NCBI GenBank assembly: GCA_016787605.1 | Contig: JAEUUE010000138.1 | Coordinates: 1-64,000 of the forward strand | DNA from: Cyclobacteriaceae bacterium | GTDB taxonomy: Bacteria; Bacteroidota; Bacteroidia; Cytophagales; Cyclobacteriaceae | DNA: 64,000 bases | Reading direction: 5' to 3' | Shown: piece after piece, positions 46,215-54,393 of the stretch | Layout: the number at the start of each line of letters is the position of its first letter | Position numbering within the stretch: the stretch's first letter is position 1 | Position numbers and translations under genes: made by a program | Notes under the pieces: model-generated | What the model saw: the letters and a program-made list of their open reading frames with translations, nothing else | Told to the model about the DNA's origin: nothing | Databases searched by the model: none

Positions 46215-47030
46215 GTGACGGATCCCAAAGACCCATCCTCGTCCAAAAGGCGGCTTCGCCTGGTGTGGATGCTGTCGTCCGGGATCTACGGGCTCCTCAT
46301 GCTCGCCCTGGGCTACGCCTGGTATTCTCCTCAATGGATTTCTTCCTTTCATTTCTTCGACGACCTGCCCGAATGGCAGCAGTTGGATAAGGTCGCCCAT
46401 CTCTTCTGGACCTTCCAGGTGGCCGTGCTGGCCACCCGCTTGTTCCGGTGGGCGAAGGTGGAGGAAAGTAAGGCCGTCCGAAACGGGGCATGGCTGGCCT
46501 TCAGTCTCGTCTCCGGGATCGAAATCTTCGATGGGTTTTCGACCGCCTACGGAGCTTCCGTTTATGATATTGCCGCCAATGCAGCGGGTGCCGCGGCCTT
46601 TGTCGGCCAGTCGCTTCTCTGGAAACGCATTCTTGTGTGGCCCAAGTTCTCTTTCCATCCCACCGTCTTTGCCCCGATGCGCCCGGAAGTTCTTGGTGAC
46701 GGCCTGCTCGAGGAAATCCTGAAGGATTACAACGGGCAGACGTTCTGGTACAGTTTCCGGTTGCCCTGGATACCCCTGCCGCGTTGGCTGACCCTGGCTG
46801 TGGGCATCGGCGGCGAGGGAATGATCTACGGACGGGTCGCCCAAAACGAAGCCGTCAATCTTCACCCCGAGCGGCGTTACATCCTCTCGGTGGACCTAGA
46901 TCTCCGCCACGTGAAGACCGACTCCCGACTGCTGAAGGCCCTTCTCTACATCCCGAACATCATCAAGGTTCCCGCGCCAGCCCTGGAAATCTCCGCTCGG
47001 GGAATCCGGTTTCATGCGTTGTACTTCTGA
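46215..47030 (+). CDS. DUF2279 family membrane protein
   Basis: 271 residues with a GTG start three bases after tamB. A membrane helix at about 17-37, then FFDDLPEWQQLDKVAHLFWTFQ, NGAWLAFSLVSGIEIFDGFSTAYGASVYDIAANAAGAAAF, the pattern of the DUF2279/YfiM family. A conserved region for a basic/aromatic second half follows (NGQTFWYSFRLPWIP; GEGMIYGR). The function is unknown; a lipid- or envelope-related role is suggested only by its coupling to tamB. A downstream GCAAAG-type repeat separates it from the next gene. Confidence 0.82.
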   Translation: MTDPKDPSSSKRRLRLVWMLSSGIYGLLMLALGYAWYSPQWISSFHFFDDLPEWQQLDKVAHLFWTFQVAVLATRLFRWAKVEESKAVRNGAWLAFSLVSGIEIFDGFSTAYGASVYDIAANAAGAAAFVGQSLLWKRILVWPKFSFHPTVFAPMRPEVLGDGLLEEILKDYNGQTFWYSFRLPWIPLPRWLTLAVGIGGEGMIYGRVAQNEAVNLHPERRYILSVDLDLRHVKTDSRLLKALLYIPNIIKVPAPALEISARGIRFHALYF

Positions 47031-47044
47031 CCCGGAGGGTTTCA

Positions 47045-47078
47045 CGCAAGGGCGCAAAGACGCAATAAGGCGCGAAGG
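47045..47078. repeat. Degenerate 8-base array, CGCAAxxx type
   Basis: CGCAAGGG, CGCAAAGA, CGCAATAAGG and CGCGAAGG follow the DUF2279 gene. Inverted copies of the same word (GCGCCTTTATGGCG, GCTTTGCG) come 20 to 75 bases later, up to about 47154, so the whole spacer may fold. Confidence 0.55.
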
Positions 47079-47211
47079 AGTACACTCAACCAACTTAGCG
47101 CCTTTATGGCGACCCTTCGGCGAAGCTCAGGACTGGCTTGGCGAGCTTTGCGTAAAATCTCCAACTCTCCCCGTTTTTCACTAAATTCAAGTCGTTGAAT
47201 CAAGCACACCT

Positions 47212-47610
47212 ATGGATCTTACCGCCTTCATGAAACGCTACGCCGAGGAAATCCGCGGCCAGTATATTGAATACACCCAAACGCTTTCCGTCATCATTAT
47301 CCCGGTGTCCGGCAACCGGTTTCAGACCGTGATGGGCACCATCAAGCAAAGCAGTCTCTACAACCGGAAGGTGATCATTTTCACCTCGAAGGTTTGTCCC
47401 TTAAAGAATGACATCGACTACAAGATGCTGCTGGAGCAGACCGCCTATTTCAACTACTGCCGGTTCATGATCGCCGAAAACTACCTGCAGGTCGAAGCCG
47501 TCTCCTCCCTGGCCGGCGTGGATGAGGGCGATATCAAGGAGATGCTCCAGGAAGTGGCCAACATCGCCGACCAGTACGAGATGAAGCTGTCGGGCACAGA
47601 CGTGCACTAG
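47212..47610 (+). CDS. Conserved hypothetical, secretion-chaperone-like/YbjN-like fold
   Basis: 132 residues, no signal peptide. It opens MDLTAFMKRYAEEIRGQYIEYT, with strands LSVIIIPVSGNRFQTVMGTI and KVIIFTSKVCPLKN, and ends in helices. The alternation is like small type III secretion chaperone or YbjN-type alpha/beta domains, but the match is too loose to name. It lies upstream of rnpB, with a 7-base repeat array starting four bases after its stop codon. Confidence 0.6.
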   Translation: MDLTAFMKRYAEEIRGQYIEYTQTLSVIIIPVSGNRFQTVMGTIKQSSLYNRKVIIFTSKVCPLKNDIDYKMLLEQTAYFNYCRFMIAENYLQVEAVSSLAGVDEGDIKEMLQEVANIADQYEMKLSGTDVH

Positions 47611-47613
47611 CGG

Positions 47614-47648
47614 CTCGCTTCTCGTTACTCGCGTCTCGCTTCTAGCCA
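47614..47648. repeat. Five 7-base units, CTCGCTT type
   Basis: CTCGCTT, CTCGTTA, CTCGCGT, CTCGCTT and CTAGCCA in exact 7-base register, beginning right after the stop at 47608-47610 and ending 18 bases before the rnpB -7 box. Confidence 0.7.
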
Positions 47649-47666
47649 CGAGTAATGAGTTTTCAC

Positions 47667-47675
47667 TACCTTTGC
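47667..47675 (+). promoter_or_regulatory. -7 box of the rnpB promoter (TACCTTTGC)
   Basis: TACCTTTGC matches TAnnTTTG exactly and lies four bases before the first base of the P1 helix of the RNase P RNA. Confidence 0.65.
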
Positions 47676-47678
47676 CCC

Positions 47679-48082
47679 GCAAGCTATCCTATCGCGCGGG
47701 TTTGTGGCGAAAGCTGCAGATCCGGGAGGAAAGTCCGGGCAACACAGAGCATCGTACTTCCTAACAGGAAGGACCCCGGTGTCAAAGCCGGGGGCCAGAG
47801 AGTGCCACAGAAAACAGACTACCCTGTTCCGATTCTATCGGGACGGGAAAAGGTGAAAAGGTGGGGTAAGAGCCCACCGCCCCGGTGGCGACACCGGGGG
47901 CATGGCAAACCTTACGAGTTGAAAGGCCAAACAGCCCCGATAGGAACTGCTCGTTCCTACGTTCGACTTGTCGAACGTATCGGGGTGGGTAGGCTGATTG
48001 AGCTCGTCAGTGATGACGACGCCAGATAAATGATAGGAGCCCCGATTGCGATCGGGGAACAGAACCCGGCTTACAGGCTTGC
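47679..48082 (+). ncRNA. rnpB: RNase P RNA (class A-like)
   Basis: The P1 ends GCAAGC (47679-47684) and GCTTGC (48077-48082) pair. Universal blocks are in order: GAGGAAAGTCCGGGC at 47726-47740, GCCACAGAAAAC at 47804-47815, GGGTAAGAGCCCACC near 47864, AGATAAATGATAG near 48024 and ACAGAACCCGGCTTACAG at 48059-48076. A long variable helix lies at about 47935-47985 (CCCCGATA ... TATCGGGG with a TTCGACTTGTCGAA inner hairpin). It is the catalytic RNA that matures tRNA 5' ends. A run of seven T follows at once. Apparent reading frames across it are not genes. Confidence 0.95.
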
Positions 48083-48096
48083 TTTTTTTAACATGG

Positions 48097-48135
48097 AACC
48101 TGCTGCGTGAAAGCGCGGCAGGTTTCGCTATTTTT
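48097..48135 (+). terminator. Intrinsic terminator after rnpB
   Basis: AACCTGCTGCG (48097-48107) pairs with CGCGGCAGGTT (48114-48124) including one G-T pair, followed by TCGCTATTTTT. The T-run overlaps a -7 box for the next gene. Confidence 0.6.
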
Positions 48136-48137
48136 GC
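48129..48137 (+). promoter_or_regulatory. -7 box directly before a start codon (TATTTTTGC)
   Basis: TATTTTTGC matches TAnnTTTG and ends two bases before the ATG at 48140. If used, the message of the regulator would be leaderless. Confidence 0.4.
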
Positions 48138-48139
48138 CC

Positions 48140-49300
48140 ATGCCCAAAATCCTGATCATCGAAGACGAGGCGACGATCCGCGCCGTACTCAAGGATATTC
48201 TCCTGGACCAGAAGGAACTCAAACTCGAAGTAGACGAGGCGCGCGACGGCGCCGAAGGACTGCAAATGCTGGAGGCCAATGTCTATGACCTGGCGTTCTG
48301 CGATATCAAAATGCCGAAGATGGACGGCATGGAAGTCCTTGAAAAAGCAAAAGCCAAAGGCGTGACGTGCCCGTTTGTCATGATCTCCGCCCACGGCACA
48401 ACCGAAATGGCGGTGGATGCCCTGCGGATGGGCGCCTATGACTTTCTCCAGAAGCCGCCCGATCTCAACCGCCTGCTCATCACCGTGCGCAATGCCCTCG
48501 ACCGGCAGTCCCTGATTCGTGAAACCAAAACCCTTCGGAAGAAAGTCTCCCGCAAGTACGAGATGATCGGCCAATCAGCCGCCCTCGAACGCGTCCGGGA
48601 AATGGTCGACAAGGTAGCCCTCACCGACGCCCGCGTGCTCATCACGGGCCCCAACGGCAGCGGCAAGGAACTCGTGGCCCGTGCCATCCATGAAAAGAGC
48701 CATCGCAGCGGCGGACCGTTTGTCGAAGTGAACTGTGCGTCGATCCCCAGCGAGCTTATCGAGAGCGAACTCTTCGGCCATGAAAAGGGGTCGTTCACTT
48801 CCGCGGTGAAACAGCGCATAGGCAAGTTCGAGCAGGCCGAAGGCGGAACCCTCTTCCTGGATGAAATCGGCGACATGAGCCTGGCGGCGCAGGCGAAAGT
48901 GCTCAGGGCCCTGCAGGAGAACAAGATCACCCGGGTGGGTGGCGAAAAAGACATCCCGGTGAACGTCCGGGTTTTGGCGGCCACCAATAAAGACCTGAAA
49001 AAGGAAATTGCTGAAAACCGGTTCCGCGAGGACCTCTATCACCGCTTGGGTGTCATTCTCATCGCGGTCCCTTCGTTGGCTGAACGCAAGGAAGACATCG
49101 CCTTGCTGGCGGATAAGTTTTTAACGGACTTGTCGGAAGAATATGGGTCGAAGAAGAAGAAACTGGACCCGAAGGCAGAGAAGCTATTGGAAGATTATCC
49201 GTGGACAGGAAACATCCGCGAACTCCGGAACGTCATCGAACGGCTGGTCATCATGGCCGGCGACACGATCAAAGCCGAGGACGTAAAAAAATACGCCTGA
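48140..49300 (+). CDS. NtrC-type response regulator without DNA-binding domain
   Basis: 386 residues from the ATG at 48140 (MPKILIIEDEATIR). The receiver (Asp in LAFCDIKMPKMDG), the AAA+ domain with Walker A GPNGSGKE, contact loop GSFTSA (canonical GAFTGA), GTLFLDEIGDM and arginine-rich sensor II end PWTGNIRELRNVIERLVIMAG are intact. The protein stops at IKAEDVKKYA, about 60 residues short of the usual Fis HTH. It could act from solution or on another activator. No kinase gene is adjacent. It follows rnpB. Confidence 0.9.
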   Translation: MPKILIIEDEATIRAVLKDILLDQKELKLEVDEARDGAEGLQMLEANVYDLAFCDIKMPKMDGMEVLEKAKAKGVTCPFVMISAHGTTEMAVDALRMGAYDFLQKPPDLNRLLITVRNALDRQSLIRETKTLRKKVSRKYEMIGQSAALERVREMVDKVALTDARVLITGPNGSGKELVARAIHEKSHRSGGPFVEVNCASIPSELIESELFGHEKGSFTSAVKQRIGKFEQAEGGTLFLDEIGDMSLAAQAKVLRALQENKITRVGGEKDIPVNVRVLAATNKDLKKEIAENRFREDLYHRLGVILIAVPSLAERKEDIALLADKFLTDLSEEYGSKKKKLDPKAEKLLEDYPWTGNIRELRNVIERLVIMAGDTIKAEDVKKYA

Positions 49301-49304
49301 AGGC

Positions 49305-49421
49305 CTAGATGCGGTTCTCAACCGGCCGCTTCACCTCTTTCTTGCTGTAGGTGGGGCAGGTGTACTGGCTGCAGGAAGCCAGCAGAACGACAAGGGCGAG
49401 GAAGGCAAGTACTTTCTTCAT
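49305..49421 (-). CDS. Small lipoprotein (38 residues)
   Basis: ATG at 49421, TAG at 49307-49305. MKKVLAFLALVVLLASCSQ is a textbook lipoprotein signal with lipobox LASC (Cys17), followed by a short mature part YTCPTYSKKEVKRPVENRI. Similar tiny lipoproteins with a TCPTY-like motif are common and unexplained in Cytophagales-type genomes (my recollection). It is convergent with the NtrC-type regulator gene, four bases from its stop. Confidence 0.7.
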   Translation of the reverse strand: MKKVLAFLALVVLLASCSQYTCPTYSKKEVKRPVENRI

Positions 49422-49510
49422 ATTTCCGGGTTTACTTCAAGCAAAAATAGGGAACAATGACCTTAAACCAAATTCGACGTGATTTTTTGTCACTTTATCG
49501 TAAAAAACGC

Positions 49511-50494
49511 CTATTCGACCATTAAGTTACAGCCGCGGGCGTCGCTGGCGTCCATACGGCCAAGTACCTCAAAGTAACCACCCTCCCGGCTCCTACCTAA
49601 ATCCTGGGTTTCAATAAAAGCGCAGGAATGGGCGTTTGCGAGGTCTACAACATTTATCAGGCCAGATGTAATGTATTTGGCCGAAAACGGGTCGTTGACC
49701 TCCTTCAGGAGCACCCGCATGGAGGCCGGGCACCTGAAAATCCCCTCTCCGGGGGAATAGGCCTGGGACAGCAATTCTGTCATGCCGTATTCGGAATGCA
49801 CGTTTGGCAGGTTGAATGACTTTTTGAGCACCTCGTGCAGTTCCTCCCTGGTGATTTCCGGCCGCCGGCCCTTCATCCCCCCGGTCTCCATCACCACGCA
49901 GTGGCTAAGGTCCATGGGATAGTCTTCCGCCAGGTCCAACAGGGCAAACGTCACCCCGAGGAGCAAAACTCTCCTGGATCCTCTCAGCGACACCAGCCTT
50001 TCCGCCAGCCTGGCGAGGTCGTGGAGAAAGAATCCCGACTCGTCCGATGCGCTCTCCCGGATAAAATGATCGGCCATGAGTACCAGCGAAGAACCCGTTC
50101 GCTCGAGGTACGAGGGCAACAGGCATAACACATGGAAATCCCGAAGGGGTCCGTAAAACGACTCAAAAATCTTCTGGCTGTGCTGAAGATAGTGCACCCG
50201 GGAAGGAATGGAGTGACGACTAACGGACTGGCCTGTGGTGCCGCTGCTCATAAAGGTGAGCTCGGGCGACCAGTTACCTGTCCGGATGTCCTGGGTCTTA
50301 AAGAGTGAAATGGGTAAAAAGGGTATGTCCCTGACGTGAGCGATATCGGTTGGGACTACCCCCAGGCAGGCGAGATACCGGCGATATACGGGGTTGTGCT
50401 CGGCCTGGTATTGAAAGAGGCGCAACGCAATTTCATCAAACACCGCGTCGTTAGGAGGATATAAATCGCCGCCAAAGCTTTCAAAAGTCTGCAC
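49511..50494 (-). CDS. LuxE-like acyl-protein synthetase/acyltransferase
   Basis: 327 residues from a GTG at 50494, where the conserved text begins (VQTFESFGGDLYPPND). Longer starts would run over the divergent lipoprotein gene. Family blocks are FLPISLFKTQDI, FMSSGTTGQSVSRH (adenylate-binding P-loop-like), LLPSYLERTGSSLVLM, METGGMKGRRPEITREELH and VHSEYGMTELLSQAY. LuxE-type enzymes activate fatty acids; here without lux genes the role may be ligase or amide formation in lipid or natural-product metabolism. It is divergent from the lipoprotein gene at 50535. Confidence 0.82.
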   Translation of the reverse strand: MQTFESFGGDLYPPNDAVFDEIALRLFQYQAEHNPVYRRYLACLGVVPTDIAHVRDIPFLPISLFKTQDIRTGNWSPELTFMSSGTTGQSVSRHSIPSRVHYLQHSQKIFESFYGPLRDFHVLCLLPSYLERTGSSLVLMADHFIRESASDESGFFLHDLARLAERLVSLRGSRRVLLLGVTFALLDLAEDYPMDLSHCVVMETGGMKGRRPEITREELHEVLKKSFNLPNVHSEYGMTELLSQAYSPGEGIFRCPASMRVLLKEVNDPFSAKYITSGLINVVDLANAHSCAFIETQDLGRSREGGYFEVLGRMDASDARGCNLMVE

Positions 50495-50513
50495 GCGTGA
50501 TGAATTTTGCGGG

Positions 50514-50529
50514 GTTATAAAGGTATAAC
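50514..50529. promoter_or_regulatory. Inverted repeat GTTATA-N4-TATAAC
   Basis: A perfect 6-base inverted repeat in the 40-base spacer between the divergent LuxE-like and lipoprotein genes, six bases before the ATG at 50535. It could be an operator or chance in an AT-rich promoter. Confidence 0.3.
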
Positions 50530-50534
50530 ATATA

Positions 50535-51302
50535 ATGAAACGAGCAGGAACCAGGTTGTCATTGGCAGGCGTTTTGGCCCTGTTCCTGTTGTCGTGCTTC
50601 GACCCGCCCGAGTATTCCAATATCCCGGTTATCGAATTCGACAAGGTAACCTTCGTTGACGTGGCCAATACCTCCGACCCGGATTCGCTGATTGTCACCA
50701 TCCGGTTTAAGGACGGCGATGGCGACCTGGGACTGGATGCCAATGATCCCAACGATACCCTGTATCCCTTCCAGAGCCGCACTTTCTTCGACACCATCCC
50801 GAATAGCCCGGTGGGATACTATTACCCGGGCAACGAAGATGTCACCTACATCACGTATAGCACCCGGCGTACCAACCCGAACTACGACACCCTTCCCCCG
50901 TTTACCAAGCCTTACAACTGTATCAACTGGGAGATTCTGACCATCCGAAACGTGGTTGACACGTTCTATTTCCAGCGTAACCCCTACCACAATAACATCA
51001 CCGTAGACTTCCTGATCAAGAACGGGGATGGATCCTTCACGGAGTTCGACTGGACCAAGGAGTTCGCCTACCCGCAGTGCGGCATCACCTTCGATGGCCG
51101 TTTTCCCATCCTGTCGCGCGACCTGAGCCGCAGCGCCGCGCTCGACGGAAAAATCAGGTACGGGATGGCCTCCACCGGCTTCAACATCCTCTTCAGCATC
51201 AAGACGCTCAAACTGCGCATCACCATTTTCGATCGCGCGCTGAACCGGAGCAACACGGTGGAGACACCGGAGTTTACCCTGCAGCAAATCCGAAACAAGT
51301 AA
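50535..51302 (+). CDS. Lipoprotein of unknown function
   Basis: 255 residues with lipobox LLSC (Cys21). The mature part has a DGDGDLGLDANDPNDT calcium-loop-like acidic stretch near residue 55, beta-rich text afterwards (FFDTIPNSPVGYYYPGNEDVTYITY) and a C-terminal strand LKLRITIFDRALNRSNTVETPEF. It reads like the Bacteroidota lipoproteins with a single immunoglobulin-like domain; I recognise no named family. Its stop abuts the stop of the fused E1 gene with zero bases between. Confidence 0.7.
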   Translation: MKRAGTRLSLAGVLALFLLSCFDPPEYSNIPVIEFDKVTFVDVANTSDPDSLIVTIRFKDGDGDLGLDANDPNDTLYPFQSRTFFDTIPNSPVGYYYPGNEDVTYITYSTRRTNPNYDTLPPFTKPYNCINWEILTIRNVVDTFYFQRNPYHNNITVDFLIKNGDGSFTEFDWTKEFAYPQCGITFDGRFPILSRDLSRSAALDGKIRYGMASTGFNILFSIKTLKLRITIFDRALNRSNTVETPEFTLQQIRNK

Positions 51303-53714
51303 TCAGCGGGAACCGTACAGCGGAGGAAAACGCTCCGGGTCGGACTCATTCATCATCGCGTAAATGCGATCGACCATTTCCTCGGCATTCGGCTTGGAGA
51401 AGTAGTCGCCATCGCTGCCATAGGCAGGCCGGTGTTCCTTCGCCGTAATCGTCAGCGGTACGGCATCGAGGTAACGGAACCCGCCCTGTTTCTCCAGCAC
51501 CTGCTGCATCATGAACGCGGTGGCGCCGCCCGGCACATCTTCATCGGCAAAAACAACCCGGTTGGTCTTCCGGATCGACGCGGTGATGGCGTGATGGATA
51601 TCAAAAGGGAGGAGCGACTGCACGTCAATCACTTCGCAGGATACGCCCAGTTTTTCCAGGTCACGGGCAGCCTCCAGGGTGATGCGACACATCGAACCGT
51701 AGGTGACCACGGTGACGTCCGTTCCCTCCCGCAGCACTTCGGGAACGCCGAGCGGAACGGTGAACTCCCCGATGTTCTGAGGGAGTTGCTCCTTCAACCG
51801 GTAGCCGTTGAGACACTCCACGATCAACGCGGGGTCGTCTGACCGGAGCATGGTGTTGTAGAATCCTGCCGCACGCGTCATGTCGCGGGGCACCAGGACG
51901 TGGATGCCGCGCAGGCTTCCGAGGATCATGCCCATCGGGGAGCCTGCATGCCATACTCCTTCGAGGCGGTGACCGCGTGTACGCACAATCACCGGGGCTT
52001 TCTGCCCGCCCTTGGTACGGTACTGAAGGCAGGCCAGGTCATCCGACATGATCTGGATGGCGTAGAGCAAATAGTCTAGGTATTGAACTTCGGCGATCGG
52101 GCGCAAGCCGCGGAGTGCCAAGCCGATGCCCTGCCCGAGAATGGTGCACTCGCGGATACCCGTGTCGGTCACCCGCCACTCACCGAATTTCTCCTGGAGT
52201 CCGGCAAAGCCCTGGTTCACGTCACCGATTTTTCCAACGTCTTCGCCGAAGGCCAGCACCCTGGGGTCGCGCTCAAAGGCCGCCCGGAAGCAGGCTTGCA
52301 GCACTTCCCGTCCATCCACCAACGGAGATGATTCAGAAATTAACGGCTTGATCTCCTCCACCCGCAAGGCCGACTCGGCTGACTCGCTGAACAGGTGAGA
52401 GCTGAACCGCTCATAATTCTCGCGCTCGATGCGTTCTACCCAGCCAACCACTTTTTCACGCGCACCAATCGATTGGCCGCGCAGGAGCCAGGCAGCATGC
52501 TTAGCTGCTTTCACCGCGTCCATACGGAGCGGGTTTACCGTGGCAGTCAGGGCAGACTTGATTTCATTGATTTCCGGAACGGCTGCCGCCGCTTCATCCA
52601 GGTATCCCTCCAGCTCCCGCTGGTCGGCCTGAATTTCGGCATTGAATGACTTCCAGGCCGCCTCGCGCTCCGCTTTGGCAAAGGCCTTGGCTTCCTTCTC
52701 CAGCTCGTCGAGTTCGGCCGGCGTGCTCATTTCCTTTTCCAGGATCCACTCCCGCATCTTGCGAAGGCAATCGTGGTTCGTCTCCCAGGCCAGGCGCTCC
52801 TTGCTCTTGTATCGCTCATGGGATCCTGAGGTGGAGTGCCCCTGGGGCTGGGTCATTTCCGTGACATGAATCAGTACCGGTACGTGCTCGGTACGACAGA
52901 TTTGCTCAGCTTTCTCAAAAGTTTTGCAAAGCCCTTCGTAGTCCCAACCCCGGACGGTAAGGATCTCCATGCCTTTCTCGCCTTTGGCTCTCTGAAAGCC
53001 CGCGAGAATTTTGGAGATGCTTCCCTTGGTAGTCTGGTATTCAGCAGGAACAGAAATGCCATAGCCATCGTCCCACACCGCGGTGAGCATGGGAATCTGG
53101 AGGACACCGGCCGCGTTGATGGCCTCGAAAAACATGCCCTCCGATGTCGACGCGTTACCGATCGTGCCAAAAGCAATTTCATTGCCCTTGTTGGACAAAT
53201 GGGTGTATTCGCCAAGGCCCGGGTTGTTGCGAAAGAGTTTCGACGCGTAAGCCAGGCCTACGAGGCGAGGCATTTGCGACGCCGTGGGTGAAATGTCTGC
53301 GGAACTGTTCCTGAGCTCAGTCAGGTTCTTCAGGCTGCCGTCTTCGTTCAGCATCCGGGTGGCGAAGTGGCCGTTCATGAGCCTTCCGGCCGACATCGGG
53401 TCAGCTTGTACATCGGGGTGCGCATAGAGCTGGGCGAAATACTGCCTCAGCGTCATCTCCCCGATGGCGAGCATGAACGTCTGGTCGCGGTAATACCCTG
53501 ACCGGAAGTCGCCCGGGCGGAACACTTTGGCCATAGCGATCTGGGCCACTTCCTTTCCGTCGCCGAAGATGCCGAACTTGGCCTTGCCCATGAACACCTC
53601 TTTTCGTCCGATGAGACTGGCTTCGCGGCTGGCCACGGCCAACCGGTAGTCGTCAAGCACCATTTGGGCTTGCGCCGAAACAACGGACGAGGTGAGGGTA
53701 TTCGTTGGACTCAT
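51303..53714 (-). CDS. Fused E1 alpha/beta 2-oxoacid dehydrogenase component
   Basis: 803 residues from the ATG at 53714. The alpha half (about 25-480) has the TPP region as FGTIGNASTSEG and WDDGYGIS in place of the usual GDG...NN. The beta half (about 485-800) has LAFGEDVGKIGDVNQGFAGLQEKFG, QYLDYLLYAIQIMSDDLA, PMGMILGSLRGIHVLVPRDMTRAAGF, and EVIDVQSLLPFDIHHAI. Branched-chain or pyruvate-type oxidative decarboxylation is expected with E2 and E3 elsewhere. Fusion of alpha and beta is regular in Bacteroidota. Confidence 0.88.
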   Translation of the reverse strand: MSPTNTLTSSVVSAQAQMVLDDYRLAVASREASLIGRKEVFMGKAKFGIFGDGKEVAQIAMAKVFRPGDFRSGYYRDQTFMLAIGEMTLRQYFAQLYAHPDVQADPMSAGRLMNGHFATRMLNEDGSLKNLTELRNSSADISPTASQMPRLVGLAYASKLFRNNPGLGEYTHLSNKGNEIAFGTIGNASTSEGMFFEAINAAGVLQIPMLTAVWDDGYGISVPAEYQTTKGSISKILAGFQRAKGEKGMEILTVRGWDYEGLCKTFEKAEQICRTEHVPVLIHVTEMTQPQGHSTSGSHERYKSKERLAWETNHDCLRKMREWILEKEMSTPAELDELEKEAKAFAKAEREAAWKSFNAEIQADQRELEGYLDEAAAAVPEINEIKSALTATVNPLRMDAVKAAKHAAWLLRGQSIGAREKVVGWVERIERENYERFSSHLFSESAESALRVEEIKPLISESSPLVDGREVLQACFRAAFERDPRVLAFGEDVGKIGDVNQGFAGLQEKFGEWRVTDTGIRECTILGQGIGLALRGLRPIAEVQYLDYLLYAIQIMSDDLACLQYRTKGGQKAPVIVRTRGHRLEGVWHAGSPMGMILGSLRGIHVLVPRDMTRAAGFYNTMLRSDDPALIVECLNGYRLKEQLPQNIGEFTVPLGVPEVLREGTDVTVVTYGSMCRITLEAARDLEKLGVSCEVIDVQSLLPFDIHHAITASIRKTNRVVFADEDVPGGATAFMMQQVLEKQGGFRYLDAVPLTITAKEHRPAYGSDGDYFSKPNAEEMVDRIYAMMNESDPERFPPLYGSR

Positions 53715-53822
53715 GGCTCCGTTTTGGTGACAGAAAAAAACCCGGGGGATTCGATCAAAAATAGGCAAAATCGAAGGAGGCTTCAAACGATTGTTTGAGG
53801 TCGAAATAAAATACGGGGCGGC

Positions 53823-54191
53823 TTAACGCGAACCAAAGAATTTTACCCAATCGCCACCTTCCACCAAAGGTTCCGCTCCCGCGCTTTCAAAGAGATAAAT
53901 TCCCACCCGGAGGCCGCGCACCGTCACTTCATCATAGACATAACCGACGCCGACTTCCAGGTCGTGGATGGCGCGCTCGGTAGTCGGATCGAGAGCCCGG
54001 TGCACCTCCACGGTAATGATGTCCCCGGGGCTTCCTGTTTTCACCGCGTAGGGATATCCCGGAAGGGCATATAACCGGAATCCTGCGACAGATTCCGAAA
54101 ACAAGTATTCCAAGCCTTCCTTGTACCGGCGATGGTTGGACATACCCCTCCGCAGTGATCCATAAAAGGCATACAGGTGATCCCTGTTCAT
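53823..54191 (-). CDS. Gamma-glutamylcyclotransferase-like (AIG2/GGCT) protein
   Basis: 122 residues from the ATG at 54191 (MNRDHLYAFYGSLRRGMSNHRRY). The YGSLR motif, then GFRLYALPGYPYAVKTGSPGDIITVEVHRAL and LEVGVGYVYDEVTV are the GGCT/BtrG-like fold. A general base glutamate in the DLEVGVGY position is present. It may cleave gamma-glutamyl amines. It is alone, leftward, between the fused E1 gene and ald. Confidence 0.8.
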   Translation of the reverse strand: MNRDHLYAFYGSLRRGMSNHRRYKEGLEYLFSESVAGFRLYALPGYPYAVKTGSPGDIITVEVHRALDPTTERAIHDLEVGVGYVYDEVTVRGLRVGIYLFESAGAEPLVEGGDWVKFFGSR

Positions 54192-54238
54192 GACATTCAA
54201 ATTTGCCGTTCCTGCGGCTAAACTAGCCCGATTTCTCT

Positions 54239-54246
54239 TAACTTTG
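54239..54246 (+). promoter_or_regulatory. -7 box (TAACTTTG) upstream of ald
   Basis: TAACTTTG matches TAnnTTTG on the plus strand, 147 bases before the ald ATG. If used, the leader would contain the whole 8-base repeat array at 54310-54389. Confidence 0.45.
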
Positions 54247-54309
54247 GGCCCGCCTTTAAATCGGTAATCGGTAATCGCAGCCAGGTTGGAGCGACAACGA
54301 ATTATAAAG

Positions 54310-54389
54310 CACTTCAATACCTCAACACCTTAGCACTTCAATACCTCAACACCTTAGCACCTCAACACTTCAACACCTTAACACCTTAT
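54310..54389. repeat. Ten 8-base units in the ald leader
   Basis: CACTTCAA, TACCTCAA, CACCTTAG recur in order twice, followed by CACCTCAA, CACTTCAA, CACCTTAA and CACCTTAT, all in strict 8-base register, ending four bases before the ald ATG (a 24-base higher-order repeat). No ribosome site other than this is visible. Confidence 0.85.
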
Positions 54390-54393
54390 TCCC

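Noticed and set aside
47655-48288. Apparent protein frames across the RNase P RNA (124 and 80 residues)
   Set aside because: They run through universal RNase P blocks and show no protein-like composition.
54300-54393. CRISPR-like array
   Set aside because: Units are 8 bases with a 24-base higher order and no unique spacers, and no cas genes are present.
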